In this document: in pieces, positions 53,863-62,974 of the stretch
Position numbering within the stretch: position 1 is the stretch's first letter
Layout: every line of letters begins with the position of its first letter
NCBI RefSeq assembly: GCF_022869785.1
Contig: NZ_CP094997.1
Span: forward strand, 2,542,001-2,606,000
Reading direction: 5' to 3'
Source: Dyadobacter chenwenxiniae
GTDB lineage: Bacteria; Bacteroidota; Bacteroidia; Cytophagales; Spirosomataceae
DNA length: 64,000 nucleotides
Notes under the pieces: model-generated
Told to the model about the DNA's origin: nothing
What the model saw: the letters and a program-made list of their open reading frames with translations, nothing else
Databases searched by the model: none
Translations under genes and position numbers: made by a program

Positions 53863-55242
53863 ATGTATTCCATAAAAGAAATTTTTAACCGTCAGAAGGC
53901 CTACTTTCTGACCGAGGTCTCTAAAACTTACGAATGGAGGATAACCCAACTTGAAAACATGGAACGTATGCTTTCAGAAAATCAAGCTGCTTTCCTGGAG
54001 GCCCTTAAGACAGACTTCAAAACATGTTTCTCTGAACAGCTCTTCGAGGTTAACGCCCCTCTTGGCATTATTCAGTTTGTTAAATCACAACTGGTCCAAT
54101 GGATGCAGCCCGTTGAAGTGCCCATTCCGAAATTCTTGGCCACTTCCGGCCACAAGGGAATAATATACCGGGAACCTTACGGATCAACATTGGTTATAGG
54201 GCCCTATAATGGCCCTTTGATACTGCTGATAAATCCGGCAATTGCCGCACTCTCAGCAGGCAATACTGTTGTGATGAAGGCTAATGAACAAACTCCCGCA
54301 ACAAGCGGACTACTCGAAAGTCTGATTCCGCAGTACTTTGAACCTGAGGTATTGGCTTTGGTAAATGGCGGAAAAGAAGTGTCCGAAGAACTACTTTCCC
54401 TCCCGTTTGACTTTATAATTTTTACAGGCAGCAGCAAGACCGGTAAAATCGTAGCTAAAGCAGCGGCAGAGCACCTAACGCCAACGATACTTGAGCTAGG
54501 CGGCCAAAATCCTGTTATTATCGACCAGACTGCTAATGTTGCAGATGCTGCGCGTAAGCTGGTCTGGGCGGCAACTGGCTGGGGTGGCCAGTGGTGTACA
54601 TCACCGGGATATGTTTATATCCATGAGTCCGTGGCCGACAGCTTTATCGAAGAGTCAAAGAAAGCACTTACGGAAATGTATGGCGATGAAATTGCAGCAA
54701 ATCCTGATTTTTCAAAAATGATCAGCATATCATCTGTTCAGAGGCTGGTTTCACTAATAGATGCAGAAAAAGTAGTAGCTGGAGGTTCCCATGATGAGCT
54801 AAACCGTTTCATGGAACCAACCATAATTTATCCGGTGAAGTGGAACGATCCGATCATGGATGAAGAAATCTTTGGCCCGATACTCCCGGTTTTGACCTAT
54901 TCCGAACTTAGCGATGCTGTTGGAAATATCAAACAAAAAGCGAAGCCTCTATCGGCTTACATATTTAGCCAGGATCAGGATACTATAAATCTGTTGGCTG
55001 AAACATTGTCTTTTGGCGGCGGCGCAGTCAATCAGAGCAATATACACGTGTTCATTGTTACCTTGCCATTTGGTGGTGTCGGCGCCTCAGGAATGGGTAC
55101 CTACTATGGAAAGCCTGGTTTTGATGCATTGACGCATGCTAAGTCAATACTACACGCGCCAACCGTCAATAGCGTAGACTTCCTTATACCACCGTATACT
55201 ATTGAAAAATTACAAGCCCTGAATCTATGGTTTGACTATTAA
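53863..55242 (+). CDS. Aldehyde dehydrogenase, ALDH3/coniferyl-type
   Basis: 459 aa, the short class of ALDH. Cofactor region YGSTLVIGPYNGPLILLINP, FTGSSKTGKIVAKAAAEHLT, general base Glu in LELGGQNPVI and nucleophilic Cys in GGQWCTSPGYVYIHES. Ends in NLWFDY without a membrane anchor. Located after a Crp/Fnr gene and near the decarboxylase, it could oxidise an amine-derived aldehyde, but this is inference. Confidence 0.92.
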   Translation: MYSIKEIFNRQKAYFLTEVSKTYEWRITQLENMERMLSENQAAFLEALKTDFKTCFSEQLFEVNAPLGIIQFVKSQLVQWMQPVEVPIPKFLATSGHKGIIYREPYGSTLVIGPYNGPLILLINPAIAALSAGNTVVMKANEQTPATSGLLESLIPQYFEPEVLALVNGGKEVSEELLSLPFDFIIFTGSSKTGKIVAKAAAEHLTPTILELGGQNPVIIDQTANVADAARKLVWAATGWGGQWCTSPGYVYIHESVADSFIEESKKALTEMYGDEIAANPDFSKMISISSVQRLVSLIDAEKVVAGGSHDELNRFMEPTIIYPVKWNDPIMDEEIFGPILPVLTYSELSDAVGNIKQKAKPLSAYIFSQDQDTINLLAETLSFGGGAVNQSNIHVFIVTLPFGGVGASGMGTYYGKPGFDALTHAKSILHAPTVNSVDFLIPPYTIEKLQALNLWFDY

Positions 55243-55294
55243 TCAGGCTACCCAAAAGCGATATCTAAGGTGATCGCTGCTCAAAATCCTGGCT

Positions 55295-55344
55295 AAATGG
55301 CTGAATAATCTAAATTGCGAAGCAAACGGGTTGTTCAGCCATTT
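55295..55344 (+). terminator. Hairpin after the aldehyde dehydrogenase
   Basis: Perfect 11-bp arms AAATGGCTGAA / TTCAGCCATTT separated by a 28-nt loop, 53 nt after the stop codon. The long loop makes it a weaker call. From here to 55576 no gene is seen. Confidence 0.4.
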
Positions 55345-55576
55345 GCTTTATGAAATACTGGTAGTACTTCCCACCCGCTAACATTGCTGGTTTGTCCAGT
55401 CATGAAGGGTTTTCTCACAATTGCTGCACCTGTTTCTGATCAAGCAGGCCTTTGATCATATCCTTTGCCACCGCCCCTACTCCACTAAAATGGGTTAAAT
55501 TAAAAGATTGAACCGAAAGTAACGCGGGTTTGGTGTGGCAAAGTTGGCAGGGTGTAAATCGGTTGTATTCCTTCGT

Positions 55577-56178
55577 TCATTTACTGATTACTTTGCCGCC
55601 GCCAACTATTTTAACCCTATCAAGAAGACCACGCAATTCTGATACTGTCATAGGTTCTTCACCAGGCATCACATTCTGAATTTTCTTAATCAGGTACGTT
55701 TTAATTTTCTCGCTATACTCATCACCATAAATAGCATCGCGGACACGCACAAGCGCTTAGAACATTTCTGCGCTTTAGGATCTGCTTTCAACTTCTGCAA
55801 ATCCGCAGTCGTCCAATCCTTAGGGGAAACGGCAACTTTCACCATGAGCTCTTCCAGTCTTTTATGCTGCTTTTCTTCCTCTATTAAGCGAGTATTAATA
55901 TCAGTACGATCACTTGCATTTGTCGATTTACCCAAGGCTTAGCCGAGAGTCAGGTATCGTTCCCGCGATCTTTTAAATGCGAGAATACGATCACCGTTAG
56001 TAGTCATAAAAGTAGCAACGGTTTGGATATCTTGACTCAGGGAAGACTGAGTATTTTGCGGAGAGGTGTTATCTATCCACGCCATCTGCCTATCAGCAGC
56101 TGACTCGAAATATGTTTCTTTGGCAGAGATAGCCGGGCATAGAAGTACTGCGGCGAGCAGAATCATTAACTTTTGCAT
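55577..56178 (-). pseudogene. Broken exported protein gene
   Basis: Starts at ATG 56178 with a signal peptide (MQKLMILLAAVLLCPAISA) and runs to TAA at 55939-55941. It continues in the same frame (GKSTNASDRTDINTRLIEEE; VAVSPKDWTTADLQKLKAD) until near 55755, then needs a frameshift to read RVRDAIYGDEYSEKIKTYL and ISELRG-type sequence to TGA at 55577. One stop plus one frameshift destroy a roughly 200-residue exported protein of unknown family. Confidence 0.6.
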
Positions 56179-56334
56179 GTTAGAACGAAGGGTTTGTACG
56201 TTGATGGCCTCAGTAGCCATTTTCGGGCGAAATTTAATCAAGGATTGACAAACGGCCTCGTTAGAAAACTCTAACCCACTGTACTTTTGGTTCAATCTTT
56301 TAGTTTAACCCTATATTTCCATTTAATCAAAGCC

Positions 56335-57405
56335 ATGATGTTAAACAAAATTATGTTTGGATGTCTTTTAGTAGTTACAGGTTGCAAAACCAATGATCCT
56401 ACACCTGATAAAGATTTCGTTTTGAAATTTATAAAAGAAAATCCTGGACGGTCAAGTATTAAGTTAGTGAGAAATGATACGGTATTTGCGTTGCACAACG
56501 GTGATAAAATGATGCCTTTGGCAAGTACGGCCAAAATTATTCTGGCGATTGAGTATGCAAGACAGGCCGCTGCCGGAGAAATTAATGCAGCTGAAATGGT
56601 TCCTGTCGCTGACTTAGAAAAGTTTAATGTTTCCGGTACGGATGGCGGTGCCCACATAAACTGGCTTTCAGCCGTTTCTGCAAAAATAATAAATCAAAAA
56701 ATAAGTATTAGGGAAATCTCCAAGGGAATGATCCAGTTTAGCTCAAATGCTAATCAGGAATGGCTGATTGAGAAACTGGGACCCGAAAAAGTGGAAGCTG
56801 AGCTAAAAAATTTAGGAGTTAAAAATCATGATAAAGTGTTTTTTCTGGCTTCGTCACTTTTTGTGGGCAAGGAGGCATTTCCGGGTTTAAAGGATAACCT
56901 GCTTGTGGAAAAGCTCCGTGGCATGAGTAATTCTGATTATTTAACTTATATCAATTTGATTCATAAAAAATTGCTTATAGATCCATCATACAAGTCTGAT
57001 TTGGGAGACTTTGGTACGGATGTTCAAAAAGTTTGGTCAGACCGACTGACTGGTTCTACTGTAACTGAGTATGCAGGCATTTTGAAAAAAATTAATGACC
57101 GGAAATTTTTCAGTATCGAAGAGCAGAAGTACCTGGATGAAATAATGGAGTACCTATTGGAGAATCCTGCTAACTCGCATGTATTTGAACATATTGGAAT
57201 AAAGGGAGGTTCAACTCTATTTGTTCTGACAAAGGCGGTTTATGCTACGGACAAAAAAGGCAACAAAGTTGAGTTTGCTTACTTCTTCAATGAGCTTTCG
57301 AATGAAGAAAATAGTCGTTTGCAGGTTGGTATGAATTATTTTGATCAGAATATTTTATTAAAGCCAACGTTTGTGCAAGAAGTTAAGGAACAAATTTCCA
57401 ATTGA
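56335..57405 (+). CDS. Class-A beta-lactamase-like serine hydrolase lipoprotein
   Basis: 356 aa from MMLNKIMFGC (start 56335; an in-frame ATG at 56287 would not give a lipoprotein signal). Lipobox VVTGC (Cys17). Serine beta-lactamase/transpeptidase fold: Ser64-x-x-Lys67 in PLASTAKIILAI, SSNAN as the SxN motif, and KGG in GIKGGSTLFVLTKAVY. It could be a beta-lactamase or another serine hydrolase; the classical Glu166 loop was not located with confidence. Confidence 0.85.
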   Translation: MMLNKIMFGCLLVVTGCKTNDPTPDKDFVLKFIKENPGRSSIKLVRNDTVFALHNGDKMMPLASTAKIILAIEYARQAAAGEINAAEMVPVADLEKFNVSGTDGGAHINWLSAVSAKIINQKISIREISKGMIQFSSNANQEWLIEKLGPEKVEAELKNLGVKNHDKVFFLASSLFVGKEAFPGLKDNLLVEKLRGMSNSDYLTYINLIHKKLLIDPSYKSDLGDFGTDVQKVWSDRLTGSTVTEYAGILKKINDRKFFSIEEQKYLDEIMEYLLENPANSHVFEHIGIKGGSTLFVLTKAVYATDKKGNKVEFAYFFNELSNEENSRLQVGMNYFDQNILLKPTFVQEVKEQISN

Positions 57406-57477
57406 ATTGAGAAGATAATTTGTGCTCAACTGCTGCTTTGCAAAAGTAAAGTAGCTTTGCAAAAAAAATTAAATAAA

Positions 57478-58304
57478 ATGTCAGAAATGAAAATTATATT
57501 AATAGCATTGGCCACCATTGTATTCGTTGCTTCTTGTAAAAAAACGAACGACCCAACACCTTCGTTTAAAGAGACAAAAATTGATTTGATCACCCACAAC
57601 TAACATCGTTTTCTGCAATAACAAACACCAAGTATTTAGTTGTTTTTGAATCCGGATTAGGCAACGACCATACGGTATGGACTGAAAAAGCTATTGCTTC
57701 ACAAATAAACAGCAACTCTGATGTGCTCATGTATGACCGGGCAGGTTATGGAAAATCAGAAAATGGCCCAACTCCAAGAAATATTGAACGGTTACGAACC
57801 GAATTGGAAAGCGTGATCAATACATTTTCAAACGGAAGAAAGGTAATATTGATTGGACATTCATTAGGCGGTTTGATCATTAGAGACTACGCAATTAAAA
57901 ATCCTCTGAAAACGGCAGCCCTATTATTTGTTGATCCCACACACGAATTTTATAGCCATCCCTCGCAGGCTGATGAAGATCTGCTTTACGAGAATGCCAA
58001 AAATGCCGGTGGTGCAAATTCCGGCGTGGCATTTGAAGCTAGGGAATTTATAGAAGACCTACAATACGTCAGTAAATCATCCTCTTTACCGAATGTACCA
58101 GTAATTGTGTTAACCAGCATGCAAGTGGATGCTACCCATCCTTTATCAGACAAGCAAATACTGTATAACGCACACGAATTGTTAGGAAAGAATGTAACTG
58201 ATTTTAGCCATATTGCCACAACAAAATCAGGACATGCCATTATGATTGAGGAACCGACCCTGGTGATTGACAATTTTAATCTATTGATTTCAAAATTGAG
58301 ATAA
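57478..58304 (+). pseudogene. Alpha/beta hydrolase lipoprotein, frameshifted
   Basis: ATG 57478 starts a lipoprotein signal (IILIALATIVFVASC). A stop is met at 57601, but a shift by one frame near 57590 continues as LTSFSAITNTKYLVVFESGL and DVLMYDRAGYGKSENGPTP, nucleophile elbow GHSLGG, and a C-terminal His in TKSGHAIMIEEP to 58304. One indel therefore separates signal from enzyme. Translation from ATG 57723 would give a truncated core missing the oxyanion strand. Confidence 0.75.
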
Positions 58305-58533
58305 AAATTGTCGTCCCGGGTTAAATGAAAAGATTGTACGGCAGTGGCCGCCGCATAAACGCCCACCAGACGGTTAACATCTATACCAATGGTAGTTACG
58401 AATATTAACACCATTAAAAGAATTTTAATTGCTTTTGATTGGGTAATTATGGCGAGTATATTTTCACAAAAGGTGCATTTGAATCCACAGCTGCGACCAG
58501 TCAAGGGTAACATTCCTATCGATTATCTGTTAA

Positions 58534-59226
58534 CTAAATCAATTCAGTTGAAAAATACTTTTGAAAGTTTTTCATGATTATTTTTTTGACCTCGGTAATA
58601 CTTACATCAAATCCAATCTCCCTACTCAAGGAAGTTGTTTCCCTGTCTGGCGAATCAATAGAACAGGGAATGAAATACTGATAAAAGCTCATGTTGTTAT
58701 TAACATTTAGAGCGAAACCATGATTAGTTACCCATCTGGAAAGATGCACGCCGACAGCACAAATCTTTTTTTTCTTAGCAGTCACTTCATCATAAATCCA
58801 GACGCCAGGAAATTCGTGATCGTAATAACCCGATATATTATAATTCCCAAGCGTATCAATGATGACATTGGCCAGAGTTTCAATATACCACCTAATGTCT
58901 GTTTTAAAATTTTCCAGATCCAGTATTGGATAGCCTACTATTTGCCCCGGACCATGGAAGGTGATCGCACCCCCTCTTTTGATAGTTGATATTTCGAGGC
59001 CAACATTGGGAAGTTCACTTCTGTCAATTAACAGGTGGCTTTCTTTGGCAGAACTTCCACAAGTAAGTATGGGATAGTGTTCACACAATATCAGTAGATT
59101 CGACTCCGAAGTGTCAAATTTTTGCGTTTTAAGTAATATAATCTTTGCCCGCTCTTCAATCTGGAAATCCACCGCTGTCTGGTGAGGAATTACTTTTTTG
59201 TCTACATAATATGTTTTTGTTCTCAT
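58534..59226 (-). CDS. lipB: Lipoyl(octanoyl) transferase LipB
   Basis: 230 aa with LipB motifs: KRGGAITFHGPGQIVGYPIL, KKICAVGVHLSRWVTNHGFA (catalytic Lys) and IPCSIDS (catalytic Cys; the usual Gly after it is Ser). Transfers octanoyl from acyl carrier protein to lipoyl domains. The context (hydrolase remnants, oxidoreductases) is not the usual housekeeping one, so it may be a second copy. Confidence 0.92.
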   Translation of the reverse strand: MRTKTYYVDKKVIPHQTAVDFQIEERAKIILLKTQKFDTSESNLLILCEHYPILTCGSSAKESHLLIDRSELPNVGLEISTIKRGGAITFHGPGQIVGYPILDLENFKTDIRWYIETLANVIIDTLGNYNISGYYDHEFPGVWIYDEVTAKKKKICAVGVHLSRWVTNHGFALNVNNNMSFYQYFIPCSIDSPDRETTSLSREIGFDVSITEVKKIIMKNFQKYFSTELI

Positions 59227-59423
59227 GTCATCCTCTTCAAATACTTAAGCGATCATATAATGAATATTCACAGGCTCATCCTTTAGTAATTTTTGATTTC
59301 TCCCAAATTTACCGGAATTGTGCCAATATCGATTAAAATGAAAGTCAGCTTGATTGATCCCTTGGCTAGTTCGAAGGCTATTCTAGTGTTTGCCCCATAC
59401 CCAGCTTGCAGCTTGTCAACGTA

Positions 59424-59479
59424 TTGACATTCTCAGCAAAGCAAACTTGACACTCTAAGCAAAACCCTTCTTTGCTGAG
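59424..59479. promoter_or_regulatory. Tandem direct repeats with an overlapping inverted repeat (operator candidate)
   Basis: TTGACAyTCTmAGCAAAr occurs at 59424-59441 and 59447-59464, a 23-bp period matching about two helical turns, typical of AraC-family sites. In addition CTCAGCAAAG (59432) and CTTTGCTGAG (59470) form a perfect inverted repeat. All lie immediately upstream of the promoter box for the gene at 59515. Confidence 0.65.
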
Positions 59480-59484
59480 CTGAC

Positions 59485-59492
59485 TAATTTTG
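59485..59492 (+). promoter_or_regulatory. Bacteroidota -7 promoter box
   Basis: TAATTTTG (TAnnTTTG) lies 22 nt before the ATG at 59515 and directly downstream of the tandem operator repeats. Confidence 0.6.
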
Positions 59493-59514
59493 CTTCATAA
59501 AATATATATCAAAT

Positions 59515-60489
59515 ATGAAAGCAATCATTTTAAAAGAAGTCGGTGAGCCACAAAATCTAGTTTTGGCAGATGTTCCCCTTCCCACCATAGCAGCAAATGA
59601 GGTACTGGTACAGGTGAAAGCCATTAGCGTAAATCCCGTAGATGCCTATGTGCGTCGCAACAAGGCGTATCTGGATGCGGTTTACCAGACTCAAGGCAAC
59701 GAGGAGCATATTATTCTAGGCTGGGACGTTTCAGGAATTGTGACCGAATTAGGCGCGAGTGTGACCAAGTTCAAGATCGGTGATCAAGTTTTTGGCAACT
59801 TCAAGTTTATCGGACAGGCAAATGCCTATGCAGAGTTTATTGCTGCCCCTGAAAACGAACTTGTCCTTAAACCAGACAATGTAACCTTCGAAGCAGCTGC
59901 CGGTGCAACTATGGCAGCCATGACGGCTTGGGTTTCTTTGGTCAATCATGGAAAGATCAAAAAAGGCGATAAAGTAATCATTCATGGAGCTTCCGGGGGT
60001 GTTGGCCATTATGGCGTGCAGTTCGCCAAACATTTTGGGGCATATGTTGTCGGTGTAGCATCCGGGGACAACCGGGATTTTGTCCTCGGAATTGGGGCCA
60101 ACGAATTCATTGATTACAAATCACAACGTTTTGAAGAGCTCGTTACAGATGCAGACATCGTTCACGACAGTGTATGGAGCGATGATGACAAACATATCGA
60201 GCGTTCACTCAAAGCCTTGAAGCCAGGCGGTACATTGCTCAGCCTGATCGTCTACCCAGAAACTGAATTTGTTGAGAGGGCTTTGAGTGAAAAAAATGTC
60301 AAGGTGCTTAGGGTCAATGTGACCCCTAACCCAACCTATGAGCATGATATGGAATATGTGGCCAGACTTCTGTCGTCGGGTGAAGTAAAAACACACATTT
60401 CCCATGTATTCCCGCTGGAAGAAATGTACAAAGCACATACAATTGTGCAGACAAAAAATACAGTCGGGAAAATCATCGTTGTGCCTTAA
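59515..60489 (+). CDS. NADPH-dependent quinone oxidoreductase-like MDR protein
   Basis: 324 aa. GroES-like domain (VQVKAISVNPVDAYVRRNKA; GWDVSGIVTELGASVTKFKI) and Rossmann domain with IIHGASGGVGHYGVQFAKHF. No zinc cysteines, so quinone reductase-type. First gene of a pair with the quinol monooxygenase-like gene (stop and start overlap as TAATG). Confidence 0.9.
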   Translation: MKAIILKEVGEPQNLVLADVPLPTIAANEVLVQVKAISVNPVDAYVRRNKAYLDAVYQTQGNEEHIILGWDVSGIVTELGASVTKFKIGDQVFGNFKFIGQANAYAEFIAAPENELVLKPDNVTFEAAAGATMAAMTAWVSLVNHGKIKKGDKVIIHGASGGVGHYGVQFAKHFGAYVVGVASGDNRDFVLGIGANEFIDYKSQRFEELVTDADIVHDSVWSDDDKHIERSLKALKPGGTLLSLIVYPETEFVERALSEKNVKVLRVNVTPNPTYEHDMEYVARLLSSGEVKTHISHVFPLEEMYKAHTIVQTKNTVGKIIVVP

Positions 60490-60872
60490 TGCGAATGGAT
60501 ATGTCGAGTGAATCAATTGTCAGGCTCCATGCCAGGGCCACCGTTAAGGCCAGTGACTGGCAGACTTTTAAACAAATGGTAGCCGAAACCAGGGAGGTTG
60601 TAAAAAAAGAAGGGCCTGAAAGCGTGCTGACGCATGAATGCTATTTTGACCCTGCCACCTTCGAATGCCTGATCATTGAAGCTTATGCCAGTGAAGCGGC
60701 ATTGCTCACTCATCTTGAAATGATAAAACCCGTTTCAGAAAAATACAAAGTTGATTGGAAAATTAACCGACTGGAACTGTTTGGTGGATATTCCAAAGAT
60801 TTAATTGACGTGATGCGGCAAGCAGTGGATGATCACTCATTCAACCATTATCCTTCCCTTTTGTTACAATAA
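60489..60872 (+). CDS. Quinol monooxygenase-like (ABM domain) protein
   Basis: 127 aa, dimeric alpha-beta-barrel (ABM) fold: VRLHARATVKASDWQTFKQM, ESVLTHECYFDPATFECLII, EAYASEAALLTHLEM. The ATG at 60489 overlaps the previous stop; a later ATG at 60501 is an alternative. Such proteins oxidise quinols or protect against reactive quinones, fitting the neighbouring reductase. Confidence 0.85.
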   Translation: MRMDMSSESIVRLHARATVKASDWQTFKQMVAETREVVKKEGPESVLTHECYFDPATFECLIIEAYASEAALLTHLEMIKPVSEKYKVDWKINRLELFGGYSKDLIDVMRQAVDDHSFNHYPSLLLQ

Positions 60873-60875
60873 ACA

Positions 60876-60911
60876 GCAAGTACGCAACTGAGCAATCAGT
60901 TGCGTACTTGC
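60876..60911. terminator. Bidirectional hairpin terminator
   Basis: Perfect 16-bp stem GCAAGTACGCAACTGA / TCAGTTGCGTACTTGC with a 4-nt loop between convergent genes. Confidence 0.8.
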
Positions 60912-60951
60912 CTTAATGGTGAAAGGTGAACGCTTAAATTTAAAATACTGG

Positions 60952-61755
60952 TCAGATCAAATTTGTCGGCGCGTACCCAAACTGCTTTTTGAAGGCAAAA
61001 GAAAAATGTGACAGATTTTCAAACCCCGCTTCCAGATATACTTCGACAGGTTTTCTATGTTTTTCGCTGAGTTGATAATGAGCAAGTTCCAGTCGCTTTT
61101 TAGTAAGCCATTTTTGTGGAGAAGTATAAAAAGCCTTCTTAAAATCCCTGTGGAAGGTAGATAAGCTCCGCCCGGTCAAGTATCCAAACTTTTCAATGGG
61201 CATATTAAACATATAATGCTTTTCCATAAAGTCAGCCAGACTGATTTTACCTGGCTGAGAGAAATCGGCCAATAGGCTATCAATATTGTTGTCAAGCGAT
61301 CGGAGGATGGAAATAGCTTCTTCTAACTTCAACCTGGCAATGTCGATCGGCAGTTCGTCTTCCAGTTCGAAATAGGACGCCAGTGAAGCGAAAAAGCCGT
61401 CTAATAATGGATGTGGGTCGAATTTCCTGGTTTTATGTGCAAGCGGCAGAATTGGCTGTAACGTATGTTTAGTATAAAATTCTTTTAGCCGTTCGGTCGT
61501 TAATCCGAGCACAACTGCTTTGTAAGGCCGTCCGTCTTTTGGCCGTTTGATTACAGCTGACAATTGATTGCGTGGAAAAAGTAATGTATCCCCTGCACCA
61601 AACATATATGAATTTTCCGCCTGGACCACTTTCATTTCCCCGGAAATAATCCGGACAAACGAATGAAATTCAAGGATGATCTCGTCTTTATAAAATTTAT
61701 CTTCCGTTACCGCCCAGACGATTGATGCAAATTTATTCTGCTGCTGCTCTGCCAT
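60952..61755 (-). CDS. AraC family transcriptional regulator
   Basis: 267 aa. Cupin sensor domain (HSFVRIISGEMKVVQAENSY; FPRNQLSAVIKRPKDGRP) and C-terminal AraC domain (GYLTGRSLSTFHRDFKKAFY; AGFENLSHFSFAFKKQFGYA). Upstream of its start, 61824-61840 on the complement resembles the operator units at 59424, so it may control both itself and the oxidoreductase operon. Confidence 0.92.
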   Translation of the reverse strand: MAEQQQNKFASIVWAVTEDKFYKDEIILEFHSFVRIISGEMKVVQAENSYMFGAGDTLLFPRNQLSAVIKRPKDGRPYKAVVLGLTTERLKEFYTKHTLQPILPLAHKTRKFDPHPLLDGFFASLASYFELEDELPIDIARLKLEEAISILRSLDNNIDSLLADFSQPGKISLADFMEKHYMFNMPIEKFGYLTGRSLSTFHRDFKKAFYTSPQKWLTKKRLELAHYQLSEKHRKPVEVYLEAGFENLSHFSFAFKKQFGYAPTNLI

Positions 61756-61905
61756 TGTTAACTATTTTTAGTCAAAAATAGAGGAATTTAACCTACAAGG
61801 CTTTGTTTTAAACGTCATTTTCACTTTGTCGAAAATGTCAGTAATTAGTCAGATAGGGACAGCTTACCGGATCAAGGAATAATGTCTCTTGACAATTTGG
61901 AGAGT

Positions 61906-62898
61906 TTATGGGTTGCTGACCGAAACAGTAACTTTACCAAGCTCTGTCTTCACCTCCTGATAACGATATGCTTCTTCAATAGCTTCAAGAGGAAAATCAA
62001 GGTCAGATACTGTCGGGCACAGTTTACCAGTCGATACCAGCATGGCCACATCAGCCAGTATCTTTCCCTGACGCGCCCTTCCAACTCCTGAAATCAGGGG
62101 GTACAAAGCAAAGATGCCTGAAAAACTAGCTCCACGGAACGATAAAGAGGTCAGACTATGGGCTCCCCAACCTGACACACTCACGACCCTTCCTGTATAG
62201 CGCTTCACGGCGCCGAACGAAGCTTCCAGGACATCACCACCTACTGTATCAAGGATCATATCAAAGCCCAGATCGCCAGTCAGCTCGTTGACATAGTCTT
62301 GTACAGACTGGCTTTCAAAATCGACCGGCCATGCCCCGAATTCCCGGATCACATCTGCTTGTTTGCTTGTGCCGGTAGCAAAAACTTCCGCGCCCCTGGC
62401 CTGCGCGATCTGGATCGCCAGGTGCCCCACCCCGCCTGCTCCTCCCTGTATTAGCACTGAATCTCTTTTTCGCACTGCGCCACGCTCGACGATTGCTTCC
62501 CAGGCCGTAATGGCATATAGCGGCAAGGACGCTGCCTCTTTAAAACTAAGTTGATCCGGTTTTTTTGCAAGAAGCGCAGGGTCGGCGGCAACATATTCAG
62601 CCAGTGTTCCTTGAATACCAGCAACCCCTCCTGCCATGCCAAATACCGCCTCGCCTACATGGAAATTTATTACATCCTTTCCAACTGCTGTAATGATGCC
62701 CGACATATCGGTGCCAAGTACCGCATTGGGTAATTTAACTTGTGCAAAAGGCACCATACCAGCCCTGATTTGCAGGTCGATTGGATTGATACCGCTTGCC
62801 ACAACCTTGATCAGGACTTGCTGACTGCTTATTTGTGGTTTGGGCAGGTCTGTTAGCTCAAATGGGGTATTGAATTGATTCAGAATTAGTGCTTTCAT
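61906..62898 (-). CDS. Zinc-free MDR oxidoreductase
   Basis: 330 aa from MKALILNQFNTPFEL (start 62898). GroES-like domain (VLIKVVASGINPIDLQIRAG; LGTDMSGIITAVGKDV) and Rossmann loop IQGGAGGVGHLAIQIAQ. About 75 nt downstream of the aldehyde dehydrogenase gene on the same strand, so probably co-transcribed. Quinone or enone reductase activity is likely. Confidence 0.9.
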   Translation of the reverse strand: MKALILNQFNTPFELTDLPKPQISSQQVLIKVVASGINPIDLQIRAGMVPFAQVKLPNAVLGTDMSGIITAVGKDVINFHVGEAVFGMAGGVAGIQGTLAEYVAADPALLAKKPDQLSFKEAASLPLYAITAWEAIVERGAVRKRDSVLIQGGAGGVGHLAIQIAQARGAEVFATGTSKQADVIREFGAWPVDFESQSVQDYVNELTGDLGFDMILDTVGGDVLEASFGAVKRYTGRVVSVSGWGAHSLTSLSFRGASFSGIFALYPLISGVGRARQGKILADVAMLVSTGKLCPTVSDLDFPLEAIEEAYRYQEVKTELGKVTVSVSNP

Positions 62899-62974
62899 GA
62901 TCTTACATTTTTTCCAGGTTGACAAATGTTTTAATTGGCAGGGCCCTATCCAGGCCCTGCCCGCTTCAACGCCA

